64,000 nt of DNA from Qipengyuania sediminis. Its GTDB lineage: Bacteria; Pseudomonadota; Alphaproteobacteria; Sphingomonadales; Sphingomonadaceae. Both the position numbers and the translations under genes were made by a program. Within the stretch, counting starts at the first letter, position 1, and every line of letters starts with the position of its first letter. The DNA is taken from the NCBI RefSeq assembly GCF_004358425.1, contig NZ_CP037948.1, positions 744,001 to 808,000 on the forward strand, written 5' to 3'. Below are positions 34,339 through 43,806 of the stretch, in pieces. Below the pieces are notes generated by a model that saw nothing but the letters and a program-made list of their open reading frames with translations, ran no database searches and was not told where the DNA came from.

Positions 34339-36084
34339 ATGCGGCGCTTTGCGTTTTATGGTCTCGCCCTGAGCCTCATGGCCACGCCGCTGGCGGCGCA
34401 GGACAGCGCCGACGGACAGCTCGCGGCGCTGGCGGACCGGTGGTATCAGCAGCAGCTGCGCGACAACGTCCAGATCGAGCAGGCCGACGGCAGCACCGAG
34501 CCGGGGGACCGGCTGCCCGAAGTCACGCCAGGGGCGCAGAGCGAGCGGCTGAGCATCGCCAGGAATATCCTCGCCCGGCTCGACGCGATCGATCCGGCGG
34601 CGCTGTCGGCGGACGCCAGGATCGACGCGGAAGTGCTGCGCACATTGCTCGAGGAGCAGATCGGCGATGCGCGCTTTCGCGAATGGGAGATGCCCTTCGA
34701 CAGCGACAGCGATTTCTGGAGCTATCTCGCCGCGCGGCGCCCGCTCGACGATGCGGAAGACTATCGGCGCTATATCGCGCGCATTCGCGATCTTTCGCGC
34801 TATTTCGGCGAGCATATCGCCAATGCCCGCGCAGGGCTTGCGCGGGGTTTTTCCGTCCCCGCCATAACGCTTGAGGGCCGCGATGCCTCGATCGCGGCGC
34901 ATGTCGTGGACGATCCGGAGAAAAGTCCGTTCTGGGGCGCCTTCGCGGCCATGCCCGCGCGCATTCCAGCAGCGGAGGCGGCTGAGCTGGAGGCGGAGGC
35001 GCGCCGGGCTATCACCGAAAGCGCCATCCCGGCGTTCCGCGCCCTGCTGGCGTTCTACCGGGATGAATACGTGCCCGGCGCACGCAAGTCGATGGCGGCA
35101 GAGGCGATGCCGGATGGCAAGGCCTATTACGCGCAGCAGATCCGCCAGTACACCACGCTCGATCTTTCGGCCGAGGAAATTCATCGCATCGGATTAGCGG
35201 AGGTCGCGCGGATCACGGCGGAGATGGAACGGGTCAAAACCGAGGCCAGGTTCACGGGCGATCTCAAGCGCTTCATCGCCTTTCTTCGCACCGATCCGAG
35301 CTTTGTCGCCAAAACCCCGGATGAATTGATGGGGGTCAGCGCCTATGCGGCGAAACGCGTCGATGATGTGATCGGCGACTATTTCGGGCTGCTGCCGAGG
35401 AAGCGTTTCGGCATCCGCCCGGTCGATCCCGCGATTGCGCCCTTCTACACCGCGGGGCGGGGCGGGCTCGATGCCTGCCAGATGAACACCTACGACCTCC
35501 CCAGCCGTCCGCTCTACAATATCCCCGCGCTCACCCTGCACGAATGCGCGCCGGGGCACAGTTTCCAGATGGCGCTGGCGCTGGAGCGCGAGGCGGCGCC
35601 CAAGTTCCGCCGCCAGACCTATTTCTCGGGCTTCGGCGAGGGGTGGGGGCTGTATGTCGAATGGCTCGGCAATGAGATGGGCATTTATCGCACGCCCTAC
35701 GAACGCTTCGGCCAGCTGAGCTACGAGATGTGGCGCGCGGCGCGGCTGGTGATCGATACCGGCATCCATTCGAAGGGCTGGAGCCGGGAGCGGGCTGTCG
35801 CTTATCTTGCCGACCATACCGCGCTCAGCCGCCGCGAGGTCGAAACCGAGGTCGATCGCTACATTTCCTGGCCGGGCCAAGCACTTGCCTACAAGCTCGG
35901 CGAAATCACCTTGCGGCGGGTGCGCGCCAAGGCGGAAGCGGCGCTCGGCCCGCGCTTCGATATCCGCAAGTTCCACGATGTGGTGCTCGCGCTGGGCTCG
36001 GTCCCGCTGCCCGTGCTGGAGCAGCGGATCGATGCCTTTATCGCCGATGGCGGGCAGGGGCTGCCGGGCGTAACCTATAGCTGA
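34339..36084 (+). CDS. DUF885 family metallopeptidase-like protein, exported
   Basis: 581 residues with a signal peptide (ALSLMATPLAAQ). The C-terminal half carries a zinc site HECAPGH (His401, Glu402, His407) and the downstream acid in FGEGWGLYVEWLG (Glu434), the arrangement of DUF885 proteins, which are distant relatives of M32-type carboxypeptidases. The final region has RVRAKAEAALGPRFDIRKFHD, also conserved. It probably acts in the periplasm on peptides, but no substrate is known. Its stop overlaps the threonine synthase start by one base (TGATG), suggesting one message. Confidence 0.85.
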   Translation: MRRFAFYGLALSLMATPLAAQDSADGQLAALADRWYQQQLRDNVQIEQADGSTEPGDRLPEVTPGAQSERLSIARNILARLDAIDPAALSADARIDAEVLRTLLEEQIGDARFREWEMPFDSDSDFWSYLAARRPLDDAEDYRRYIARIRDLSRYFGEHIANARAGLARGFSVPAITLEGRDASIAAHVVDDPEKSPFWGAFAAMPARIPAAEAAELEAEARRAITESAIPAFRALLAFYRDEYVPGARKSMAAEAMPDGKAYYAQQIRQYTTLDLSAEEIHRIGLAEVARITAEMERVKTEARFTGDLKRFIAFLRTDPSFVAKTPDELMGVSAYAAKRVDDVIGDYFGLLPRKRFGIRPVDPAIAPFYTAGRGGLDACQMNTYDLPSRPLYNIPALTLHECAPGHSFQMALALEREAAPKFRRQTYFSGFGEGWGLYVEWLGNEMGIYRTPYERFGQLSYEMWRAARLVIDTGIHSKGWSRERAVAYLADHTALSRREVETEVDRYISWPGQALAYKLGEITLRRVRAKAEAALGPRFDIRKFHDVVLALGSVPLPVLEQRIDAFIADGGQGLPGVTYS

Positions 36085-37310
36085 TGTTGACAACCAATCT
36101 GAAGAACGAGGCGCAAAGCTTTGTTTCTCATCTCGAATGTTCGCTAACAGGCGAACGTTACGAAGCCGGCCGCCTGCATAATCTATCACCCGCCGGGCGC
36201 CCGCTGCTGGCGCGTTACGACCTTGCCGCGCTCGGCGCAGCGCTGAGCCGGGAGGCGGTTGCGGCGCGGCCTTCCGACATGTGGCGCTGGCGCGAGTTGC
36301 TGCCCGTGCGCCGCACCGCCAGCATCCCAAGCCTCGGCGAGATCGAGACGCCGCTGATCTCCATCCCCGCGAGCGGCGGCGCGCGCGTGCTGGTGAAGGA
36401 CGAGGGGCGGCTTCCGACCGGCAGCTTCAAGGCGCGCGGCCTCGTCATGGCGGTGGCAATGGCGAAGGAGCTCGGCGTCAGTCGCATCGCCATGCCGACC
36501 AATGGCAATGCCGGCGCCGCGCTCGCCGCCTATGCGAGCCGGGCGGGGATCGAAACCATCGTCTTCTGCCCCGCCGACACGCCCGAGATCAACGTGCGCG
36601 AAATCGCGGCGCAGGGCGCGCGTGTCTATCGCGTCAACGGGTTGATCGATGAATGCGGCGCAATCGTGGGGCGGGGCGCGGCGGAGGGGCTGTGGTTCGA
36701 CGTCTCCACGCTCAAGGAGCCCTACCGGATCGAAGGCAAGAAGACGATGGGGCTAGAGCTCGCCAGCCAGCTGGGTTGGCGGCTGCCATCGGCGATCTTC
36801 TATCCCACCGGCGGTGGGACCGGCCTCATCGGCATGTGGAAGGCCTTCGCCGAGCTCGAGGCGCTGGGCTGGATCGGGCCTGAACGGCCCAAGATGTTCG
36901 CCGTGCAGGCGAGCGGCTGCGCACCCATCGTCCAGGCCTTCGAGGCAGGCCAAGAAAAGGCCGAGCGGTGGGAGGATGCCGCCACCATCGCCGCCGGTAT
37001 CCGCGTTCCTAAAGCCATCGGCGATTTCCTCATCCTGCACGCCGTGCGGGAGAGCGGCGGGCGCGCACTGGCCGTCGGCGACCCCGCCATCCTGAAGGCG
37101 GTGGCGGATTGCGCGGCGAAAGACGGGCTGCTGCTCTGCCCCGAAGGCGGGGCCACGCTCGCAGCCTACCACGCCGCGCGCGATGCGGGCTGGGTCGGCG
37201 CTGACGATGCGGTGGTGCTTTTCAACTGTGCGACGGGGCTGAAATATCCGCTTGAGGACGCATCGCGCAGCCTCGACAAGAATGCGTTGCCCGATCTCGC
37301 CACCCTGTAA
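36084..37310 (+). CDS. thrC: threonine synthase
   Basis: 408 residues. PLP-dependent enzyme converting O-phosphohomoserine to threonine. It is the plant-like short form: LVKDEGRLPTGSFKARGLVMA with the PLP lysine, MPTNGNAGAALAAYASRAG, and FYPTGGGTGLIGMWKAF, the phosphate-binding glycine loop. The C-terminal part ends LFNCATGLKYP. A general threonine dehydratase or another fold-type II enzyme is less likely, given the LECSLTGERYEAGRLHNLS segment near the N terminus, which matches the opening of plant-type threonine synthases. Confidence 0.88.
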   Translation: MLTTNLKNEAQSFVSHLECSLTGERYEAGRLHNLSPAGRPLLARYDLAALGAALSREAVAARPSDMWRWRELLPVRRTASIPSLGEIETPLISIPASGGARVLVKDEGRLPTGSFKARGLVMAVAMAKELGVSRIAMPTNGNAGAALAAYASRAGIETIVFCPADTPEINVREIAAQGARVYRVNGLIDECGAIVGRGAAEGLWFDVSTLKEPYRIEGKKTMGLELASQLGWRLPSAIFYPTGGGTGLIGMWKAFAELEALGWIGPERPKMFAVQASGCAPIVQAFEAGQEKAERWEDAATIAAGIRVPKAIGDFLILHAVRESGGRALAVGDPAILKAVADCAAKDGLLLCPEGGATLAAYHAARDAGWVGADDAVVLFNCATGLKYPLEDASRSLDKNALPDLATL

Positions 37311-37369
37311 GCGGAACCATCGCCGGGGCCGGGGGTAACAGCTTTGCGGGGGCCTGCAGGAGAGGTTCG

Positions 37370-37648
37370 ATGAAGACTTGGCTTTTGGCGCCCGCGATGG
37401 CGCTTTCGCTCACCGCCTGCGCGGAAAACTACGCAGTGGAAGGCGGTGCGATCGGCGCGGCGGCGGGCGCGGGCATTGCCGCGGTCACGGGCGGCGACAT
37501 TAAGACCTACGCGCTGGCCGGCGCCGCGGCGGGTGCGCTCGGGGGCTATTTCGTGGACAAGGATGGCGATTGCGACGGCTACGACGACAACCGCTACCTC
37601 GACGACGACTGCTTCGGCACCCGCGGCTATCCCGACGACCCGCGTTAG
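37370..37648 (+). CDS. small glycine-zipper lipoprotein with acidic tail
   Basis: 92 residues. The lipobox is LTAC (Cys17). Residues 25-62 are a glycine/alanine zipper (GGAIGAAAGAGIAAVTGG, then GAAAGALGGYF) that can insert in a membrane. The tail is strikingly acidic, DKDGDCDGYDDNRYLDDDCF, with aspartates spaced like a calcium-binding loop and two cysteines. Probably an outer-membrane lipoprotein of unknown role. AGGAGAGG lies upstream of the ATG. The stop codon is two bases from the end of the convergent HEPN-like gene. Confidence 0.75.
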   Translation: MKTWLLAPAMALSLTACAENYAVEGGAIGAAAGAGIAAVTGGDIKTYALAGAAAGALGGYFVDKDGDCDGYDDNRYLDDDCFGTRGYPDDPR

Positions 37649-37650
37649 CG

Positions 37651-38145
37651 CTAATCGGAACCGGTCTCGTTGCCAGATGTGCTTGACGGGCGACCTTTGG
37701 CCCTGAAACTTTGCGCAGCGGCCTTCCAGGCCCGTTGGGCGCTAGCGAAATCATCGAAGCGCACCCGACGTTCGACCGTGCCGAACGAGGAGCGCGTGTG
37801 CACATTTTCGAACGTGGCTTGCTGTTCGCCGTCAATCGCCAAGATCGTCATTTTGCCATGGACAATGTCGTGACGAAACCGGGCCAGTTGACGCAAAATC
37901 GAAAGGCGCTTCTCGATCGATTTCTTATCGGCGGCAGAGAGCTTCACCGATGGCTCCATCTTCTGTAGCCTATCGAGGTTTTCGCAGAAACTTTGCGCCG
38001 GGATCATGTCCAACCGCTCGATAAGGTCGCGCACGGCGGCGTCGACCGCGTTGAACGCGTCTATGCAATCGCTCCTTGCGGCCTTGAGCGAACCTTCATG
38101 CGCATTAGCGGCGGTAAAGTGGGCGGCAGGATTTTCGACCGACAT
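37651..38145 (-). CDS. HEPN-like hypothetical protein
   Basis: 164 residues, largely alpha-helical. The segment LRQLARFRHDIVHGKMTI contains an R-x4-H motif (Arg91, His96) in the sequence context RHDIVHG, resembling the RNxxAHG-type active site of HEPN ribonuclease domains. A charged C-terminal tail (SFRAKGRPSSTSGNETGS) follows. No antitoxin partner such as a MNT nucleotidyltransferase is adjacent. It lies 38 bases downstream of the dioxygenase-like gene on the same strand, so it may be the last gene of that unit. Function unassigned; HEPN assignment is tentative. Confidence 0.6.
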   Translation of the reverse strand: MSVENPAAHFTAANAHEGSLKAARSDCIDAFNAVDAAVRDLIERLDMIPAQSFCENLDRLQKMEPSVKLSAADKKSIEKRLSILRQLARFRHDIVHGKMTILAIDGEQQATFENVHTRSSFGTVERRVRFDDFASAQRAWKAAAQSFRAKGRPSSTSGNETGSD

Positions 38146-38183
38146 TCCGCTTTGATGCCAGCAAATCCCTGCCGCCCGCTTAA

Positions 38184-39344
38184 CTACACCAATTGCGCCC
38201 GGTTCTCGTCGCGGTGCTTCTTTAGGTAGCGCATGAACGGGGTCCCGCCGGTGCCGACGTCGGGGTCGTTGCCGGGGATGCTGCCGGCCTGCTTGGCGAT
38301 ATAGCTCGCCGCGTACTCGAGGTGGCGGGTGCGGAAGCGGGTGCTTTGCTCAAGGCAGGCGTTGAAAGCGGCCTTGAGCTCCGTATCACCCGATCTGGTG
38401 ACAAAGGCTCGCAGGGTCGACTGCGCAGCGAGATCCTCGATGAAGCGGCGGTGCGGGACCGGGCGGTAGCTGTGCAATTCGTCAAGGAACTGGCGCAGGG
38501 GGTCGTCGCTGTGGGCAACGCCGAACAGCGCGTCCATAGCCGGCACGATGCTCGACTGGCTGCCGGTCTGCCCGCGGAACGCCTGTGGCTTTCCTTCGTA
38601 GCGGTCCATGCCCTTGTAGATCAGTCCGCCGCCGAGCGCCGGATTATTTGCCCAGCCGTTGATGTAGGGGCGGACGCGGTGGAAGTAGATATAGGGGTCG
38701 CAGCGTTCCGGCATCCGCGCGAAATGCGCGTAGACCCGCTCCCAGGCCTCATCCATCTCGCGCAAGAGTCGAGTCGCTTCCGCCGTATCCCCCTGCCGCG
38801 CCAGGGCGACCAGCCTTGCCGCATTGTCGATGAGAACGCCCGCCTCCGCCTCGATCGCGACATGGACCAGCACGAACCAGTTCTCGTCCGCCCCGCCGAA
38901 GAAGTTCTGGAACATCGCGATGTTATCGAGCGTGATCGGCCCGGACTTGTCGATCCGGAACCAGTTATCCAGCACATAGGCCGAATAGGTCAGCAGCGGC
39001 GCCTGATCGAGCCGGTCGGCGATCGCGCACATCGGCCGCGAGAGATTGGCGGGGAGATGCGCGGGCGGGGTCGCCTCGCCCCAGACATAGGCCTGCACAA
39101 GGAAGCTCATATGCACCATCGCGGTGCGAACCTCTTCCTCGGGCGCGCCTGCCGCCCAGGCCGCAAGGTCAAGCTCGGGCAGCGCTTCGAGGAATTCGCG
39201 AACCCGGCCGGTGGTGAGCAGCGCAGAGAGGTTGGCTGCCGTCTCCAGCACCGGGGCAAACAGCTGCGGAAGCGCGATCTCGTCGATCTCGTAGTCCGAT
39301 AGAAAGCCGCGCTCGCGACTGAGGCCGTAATCGGAAAGCTCCAT
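38184..39344 (-). CDS. indoleamine 2,3-dioxygenase-like haem protein
   Basis: 386 residues. The fold family is shown by AYVWGE, SRPMCAIADRLDQAPLLTYSAYVLDNW, FRGQTGSQSSIVPAMDALFGV and TRFRTRHLEYAASYI, in which His341 corresponds to the proximal haem ligand of indoleamine 2,3-dioxygenase. Members cleave the indole ring of tryptophan to N-formylkynurenine. No kynureninase or formamidase gene is nearby, so the true substrate is uncertain. The ATG at 39344 has GGAG six to seven bases upstream; a TTG at 39422 that overlaps the upstream stop is possible but adds a proline-rich, unconserved leader. Confidence 0.82.
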   Translation of the reverse strand: MELSDYGLSRERGFLSDYEIDEIALPQLFAPVLETAANLSALLTTGRVREFLEALPELDLAAWAAGAPEEEVRTAMVHMSFLVQAYVWGEATPPAHLPANLSRPMCAIADRLDQAPLLTYSAYVLDNWFRIDKSGPITLDNIAMFQNFFGGADENWFVLVHVAIEAEAGVLIDNAARLVALARQGDTAEATRLLREMDEAWERVYAHFARMPERCDPYIYFHRVRPYINGWANNPALGGGLIYKGMDRYEGKPQAFRGQTGSQSSIVPAMDALFGVAHSDDPLRQFLDELHSYRPVPHRRFIEDLAAQSTLRAFVTRSGDTELKAAFNACLEQSTRFRTRHLEYAASYIAKQAGSIPGNDPDVGTGGTPFMRYLKKHRDENRAQLV

Positions 39345-39418
39345 GAAGGGTCTCCACGCCGGGCGCGGGTTGGGCCGCCCGGATGGCCCCCATGCCGTAG
39401 CGGCAGGCAGGGCTTTGC

Positions 39419-39949
39419 TCAAGCCGGGCGGCGGTCCGTGCCGGGAAATTTCACCAGAAGATCATAGGGCCTCGGGTCCGAAGCGCCGGCCATCTTCAGA
39501 CCGTTCCTGAGCCAGAAGGCGTGCTTCACGATCTCCGCCTGCTGCTCGATGCCATATTGCTCCAGCCGCCAGCCTGGCTTCAAGCTGTAGTCGTAACGGC
39601 ACCATGGATGGCGGTTGAGGACGAGATACCAACTGCCGCGGCTTTGCGTCTGCCAGACATGGGTGAGTTCGTGAATCAAGAGACCCTGGCGCAGCAGGCC
39701 GGCCCCGGCGAAATCGTCGCAATAGGCGCTGGCCTGCGGATGGAAGTGAAGATGCCCGCGCGGTGCCATCGTGGTCTCGCGCGGCTGGAAGAAAGCCCAT
39801 TTCCGACGCTTCACGGTAACGCGGGTGTAGTCGATCGCATCGCCGAAGATGCTGCGGGCGAGCGCCACCTCGCCGGCGGTCAGCGCACGCTCTCCACCCA
39901 CGGGACAGGGCGGGGGCGCCCCGTCCGCGACGCCAAGCGATACCGTCAC
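39419..39949 (-). CDS. 'vgr-related' zinc metallopeptidase-like protein
   Basis: 176 residues. A zinc-binding HELTHVWQ motif (His93, Glu94, His97) follows LLRQGLLI. TMAPRGHLHFHPQASAYC and HPWCRYDYSLKPGWRLEQYGIEQQAEIV flank it, a pattern found in the short 'vgr-related' proteins of sphingomonads. It has no signal peptide. It resembles DUF4157-type putative metallopeptidases but is unproven as a protease. The start overlaps the PCuAC gene stop by four bases, and the stop overlaps the alternative TTG of the dioxygenase gene, making a tight operon. Confidence 0.75.
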   Translation of the reverse strand: MTVSLGVADGAPPPCPVGGERALTAGEVALARSIFGDAIDYTRVTVKRRKWAFFQPRETTMAPRGHLHFHPQASAYCDDFAGAGLLRQGLLIHELTHVWQTQSRGSWYLVLNRHPWCRYDYSLKPGWRLEQYGIEQQAEIVKHAFWLRNGLKMAGASDPRPYDLLVKFPGTDRRPA

Positions 39950-40422
39950 CGCGCGGCGTTCGCGGCCTCTACGCGCACCGGGAAGCTGGCTTTGTCGCCG
40001 CCGGCGATGGTCAGCGTCATTTCGGTTGTGGCGCCAGCCTTCAGCTCAGGCGACAGTTCGAAGGCCATGACGTGCTTGCCGCCCGGGGCGAATTTGACCG
40101 TCTGGTTCTGGGGCACGGTAACGGGCCCCATCTCGTTCATGGTCATCACCCCGCCGTATTCCATCATGTCGTGCATCTCGGTCCGCTTGGCATCGGCAAT
40201 GTCCGCCGCGCGCACCGCGACCGCGCGGGTGCCTTCGTTGCCGAGGTCGAAATAGACCGCCGCCGGATTGCCCGAGACCGCGGGCAGGATAAGGCGCGCA
40301 TTGGCAACGGTGAGCCCGGTCGGGTTCGCCTCCTTCGCCGTCTCTGCGGCCGGCTCCTGGTTGCAGGCCGTCAGGGCCAGCGTTCCCGTGGCCAGCAGTG
40401 CCGCGGCGATCGTAATGCGCAT
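39946..40422 (-). CDS. copper chaperone PCu(A)C, lipoprotein
   Basis: 158 residues. A lipobox LTAC (Cys20) is followed by a PCu(A)C domain: VSGNPAAVYFDLGN, then TEMHDMMEYGGVMTMNEM and GGKHVMAFEL, which supply the H(M)x10Mx21HxM-type copper ligands. Such periplasmic proteins deliver Cu(I) to the CuA centre of cytochrome oxidase. It is the first gene of a tightly packed unit with the vgr-related protein, the dioxygenase-like protein and the HEPN-like protein. A role in supplying metal or haem enzymes would fit, but this is inference. Confidence 0.9.
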   Translation of the reverse strand: MRITIAAALLATGTLALTACNQEPAAETAKEANPTGLTVANARLILPAVSGNPAAVYFDLGNEGTRAVAVRAADIADAKRTEMHDMMEYGGVMTMNEMGPVTVPQNQTVKFAPGGKHVMAFELSPELKAGATTEMTLTIAGGDKASFPVRVEAANAAR

Positions 40423-40476
40423 ATCTTAAGGTCCCCCTCGGGTTCAATCCGGTGGTTTTTCTAGCCCCGCGGGTCC

Positions 40477-40504
40477 CTTGTGCCAAGCATTGCCGCACCT
40501 ATAT
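40477..40504 (+). promoter_or_regulatory. candidate heat-shock (RpoH-type) promoter of dnaK
   Basis: CTTGTG (40477-40482) and CTATAT (40499-40504, within CCTATAT) are 16 bases apart, which matches the CTTG / CYTATnT pattern described for alphaproteobacterial sigma-32 promoters. The dnaK start is about 94 bases downstream. No CIRCE element is seen, so induction by sigma-32 rather than HrcA is the simpler reading. Confidence 0.5.
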
Positions 40505-40597
40505 CCCGCTTCGCTGAACGAGCCGCCGACCGGGCCCTGCCGAAAGCGGGGGGCCGAATGCGCGGTGTCCAACAACTGTTTGAATGATGGGGAAACC

Positions 40598-42526
<1,929 letters not shown>

Positions 42527-42549
42527 GCCCGAGAATGGAAACGACGACG

Positions 42550-42575
42550 CCGCCGGTGCCGAAAAGCGCCGGCGG
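42550..42575 (+). terminator. hairpin between dnaK and dnaJ (possible attenuator)
   Basis: CCGCCGGTGC (42550-42559) pairs with GCGCCGGCGG (42566-42575) over ten positions, one of them a T-G wobble, around a six-base loop. No T-run follows, so it is not a classic terminator. It lies in the 68-base gap between dnaK and dnaJ and could protect dnaK mRNA or lower dnaJ expression. Confidence 0.5.
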
Positions 42576-42594
42576 CGGATCGGTTTGACGCGCC

Positions 42595-43707
42595 ATGGCA
42601 GCAACCCAGCTCGATTATTACGAAGTGCTCGGCGTCACGCGCGATGCGGACGGCGCGGCGATCAAGGCCGCCTACCGCAAGCTGGCGATGCAATATCATC
42701 CGGACCGGAATGCCGGGTGCAAGGAGAACGAGGGCAAGTTCAAGGCGGTTTCGGAAGCTTATGATGTCCTGAAGGACCCGCAGAAGCGTGCAGCGTACGA
42801 CCGGTTCGGCCATGCCGCCTTTCAGAACGGCGCGAGCGGACATCCGGGCGAAGGCTTCGGCGATATCGGCGATATCTTCGAGACCATCTTCGGCCAGGCG
42901 TTCGGCGGCGGCGGAAGGCAGCAGGGCCGCCGGGGCGCGGACCTACGTTACGACATGGAAGTAACGCTCGACGAAGCATTCCACGGCAAATCCGCCGAGA
43001 TCGCGATCGAGGTCAGCCAGTCCTGCGGCACCTGCCACGGTTCGGGCGCAACGCCCGGCACGGGGCGGAGGCGCTGCAACTTGTGCTCGGGCTACGGCAA
43101 GGTGCGCGCCAAGCAGGGCTTCTTCGTGGTGGAACGCGATTGCCCCAACTGTCACGGCCGGGGCGAGGTGATCGAGAGCCCCTGCCGCTCCTGCCGGGGC
43201 GAGGGGCGGGTGGACCGCCCGCAGACCTTGACGGTGGACGTGCCGCCGGGCGTTGATTCGGGCACGCGCATCCGCCTGTCCGGCAAGGGGGAGGCGGGAC
43301 CGCATGGCGCACCGCCCGGCGACCTTTACATCTTCGTTCACGTCAAGCCGCATCCCATCTTCACACGCGAGGGCACGACGCTGCTGACCCGCGTGCCGAT
43401 AAGCTTCACCACCGCGGCCCTCGGCGGCGAGATCGAATTGCCGGGCATCGATGGCGAGACGGTGACGCTGACGATCCCGACGGGCCTGCAATCGGGCGAA
43501 CAGCTGCGCCAGCGCGGGGCGGGTATGCCCGTGCTGCAGGGCAGAGGGCGGGGCGACCTGGTGGTCGAAGTGGCGGTCGAGACCCCGACCCGCATGAGCC
43601 GCGAACAACGCGCGCTGCTCGAGCAGTTCCGCGAGCTGGAGACGGGCGAGGAATGTCCGGCTAGCCGCGGCTTCTTCGACAAGATCAAGAGTGCGCTTGG
43701 CGGCTGA
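42595..43707 (+). CDS. dnaJ: molecular chaperone DnaJ (Hsp40)
   Basis: 370 residues. J domain with HPD at YHPDRN near residue 36, a glycine-rich linker, four zinc-finger repeats (CGTCHGSG, CNLCSGYG, CPNCHGRG, CRSCRGEG) and the C-terminal substrate domains. It stimulates DnaK ATPase. The linker is short compared with Escherichia coli DnaJ. Cotranscription with dnaK is likely; no separate promoter is obvious in the gap. Its downstream flank is a palindromic repeat. Confidence 0.97.
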   Translation: MAATQLDYYEVLGVTRDADGAAIKAAYRKLAMQYHPDRNAGCKENEGKFKAVSEAYDVLKDPQKRAAYDRFGHAAFQNGASGHPGEGFGDIGDIFETIFGQAFGGGGRQQGRRGADLRYDMEVTLDEAFHGKSAEIAIEVSQSCGTCHGSGATPGTGRRRCNLCSGYGKVRAKQGFFVVERDCPNCHGRGEVIESPCRSCRGEGRVDRPQTLTVDVPPGVDSGTRIRLSGKGEAGPHGAPPGDLYIFVHVKPHPIFTREGTTLLTRVPISFTTAALGGEIELPGIDGETVTLTIPTGLQSGEQLRQRGAGMPVLQGRGRGDLVVEVAVETPTRMSREQRALLEQFRELETGEECPASRGFFDKIKSALGG

Positions 43708-43722
43708 ACATTTGTTGCGAAA

Positions 43723-43800
43723 GATGCTTCGACAGGCTCAGCTCGAGCGGGCCTGGCATCATGGCACAAACATCCGCTCGTTCTGAGCTTGTCGAAGGAC
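43723..43800. repeat. inverted REP-like palindromic repeat pair
   Basis: Between convergent dnaJ and the patatin-like gene. Arm 1 begins AGATGCTTCGACAGGCTCAG (43723) and arm 2 ends CTGAGCTTGTCGAAGGAC (ending 43800), the reverse order to the copy at 7896. They can pair through GCTTCGACA(G/A)GCTCAG. It may terminate both convergent transcripts. Confidence 0.8.
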
Positions 43801-43806
43801 CGTATG

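Noticed and set aside
37645..37654. TTAGCGCTAA palindrome
   Set aside because: It is formed by the stop codons of two convergent genes two bases apart, so chance is the simpler explanation.
38150..38200. tRNA-like stretch ending ACACCA
   Set aside because: No cloverleaf or T-loop forms, and the bases are the end of the dioxygenase-like gene plus a short gap.
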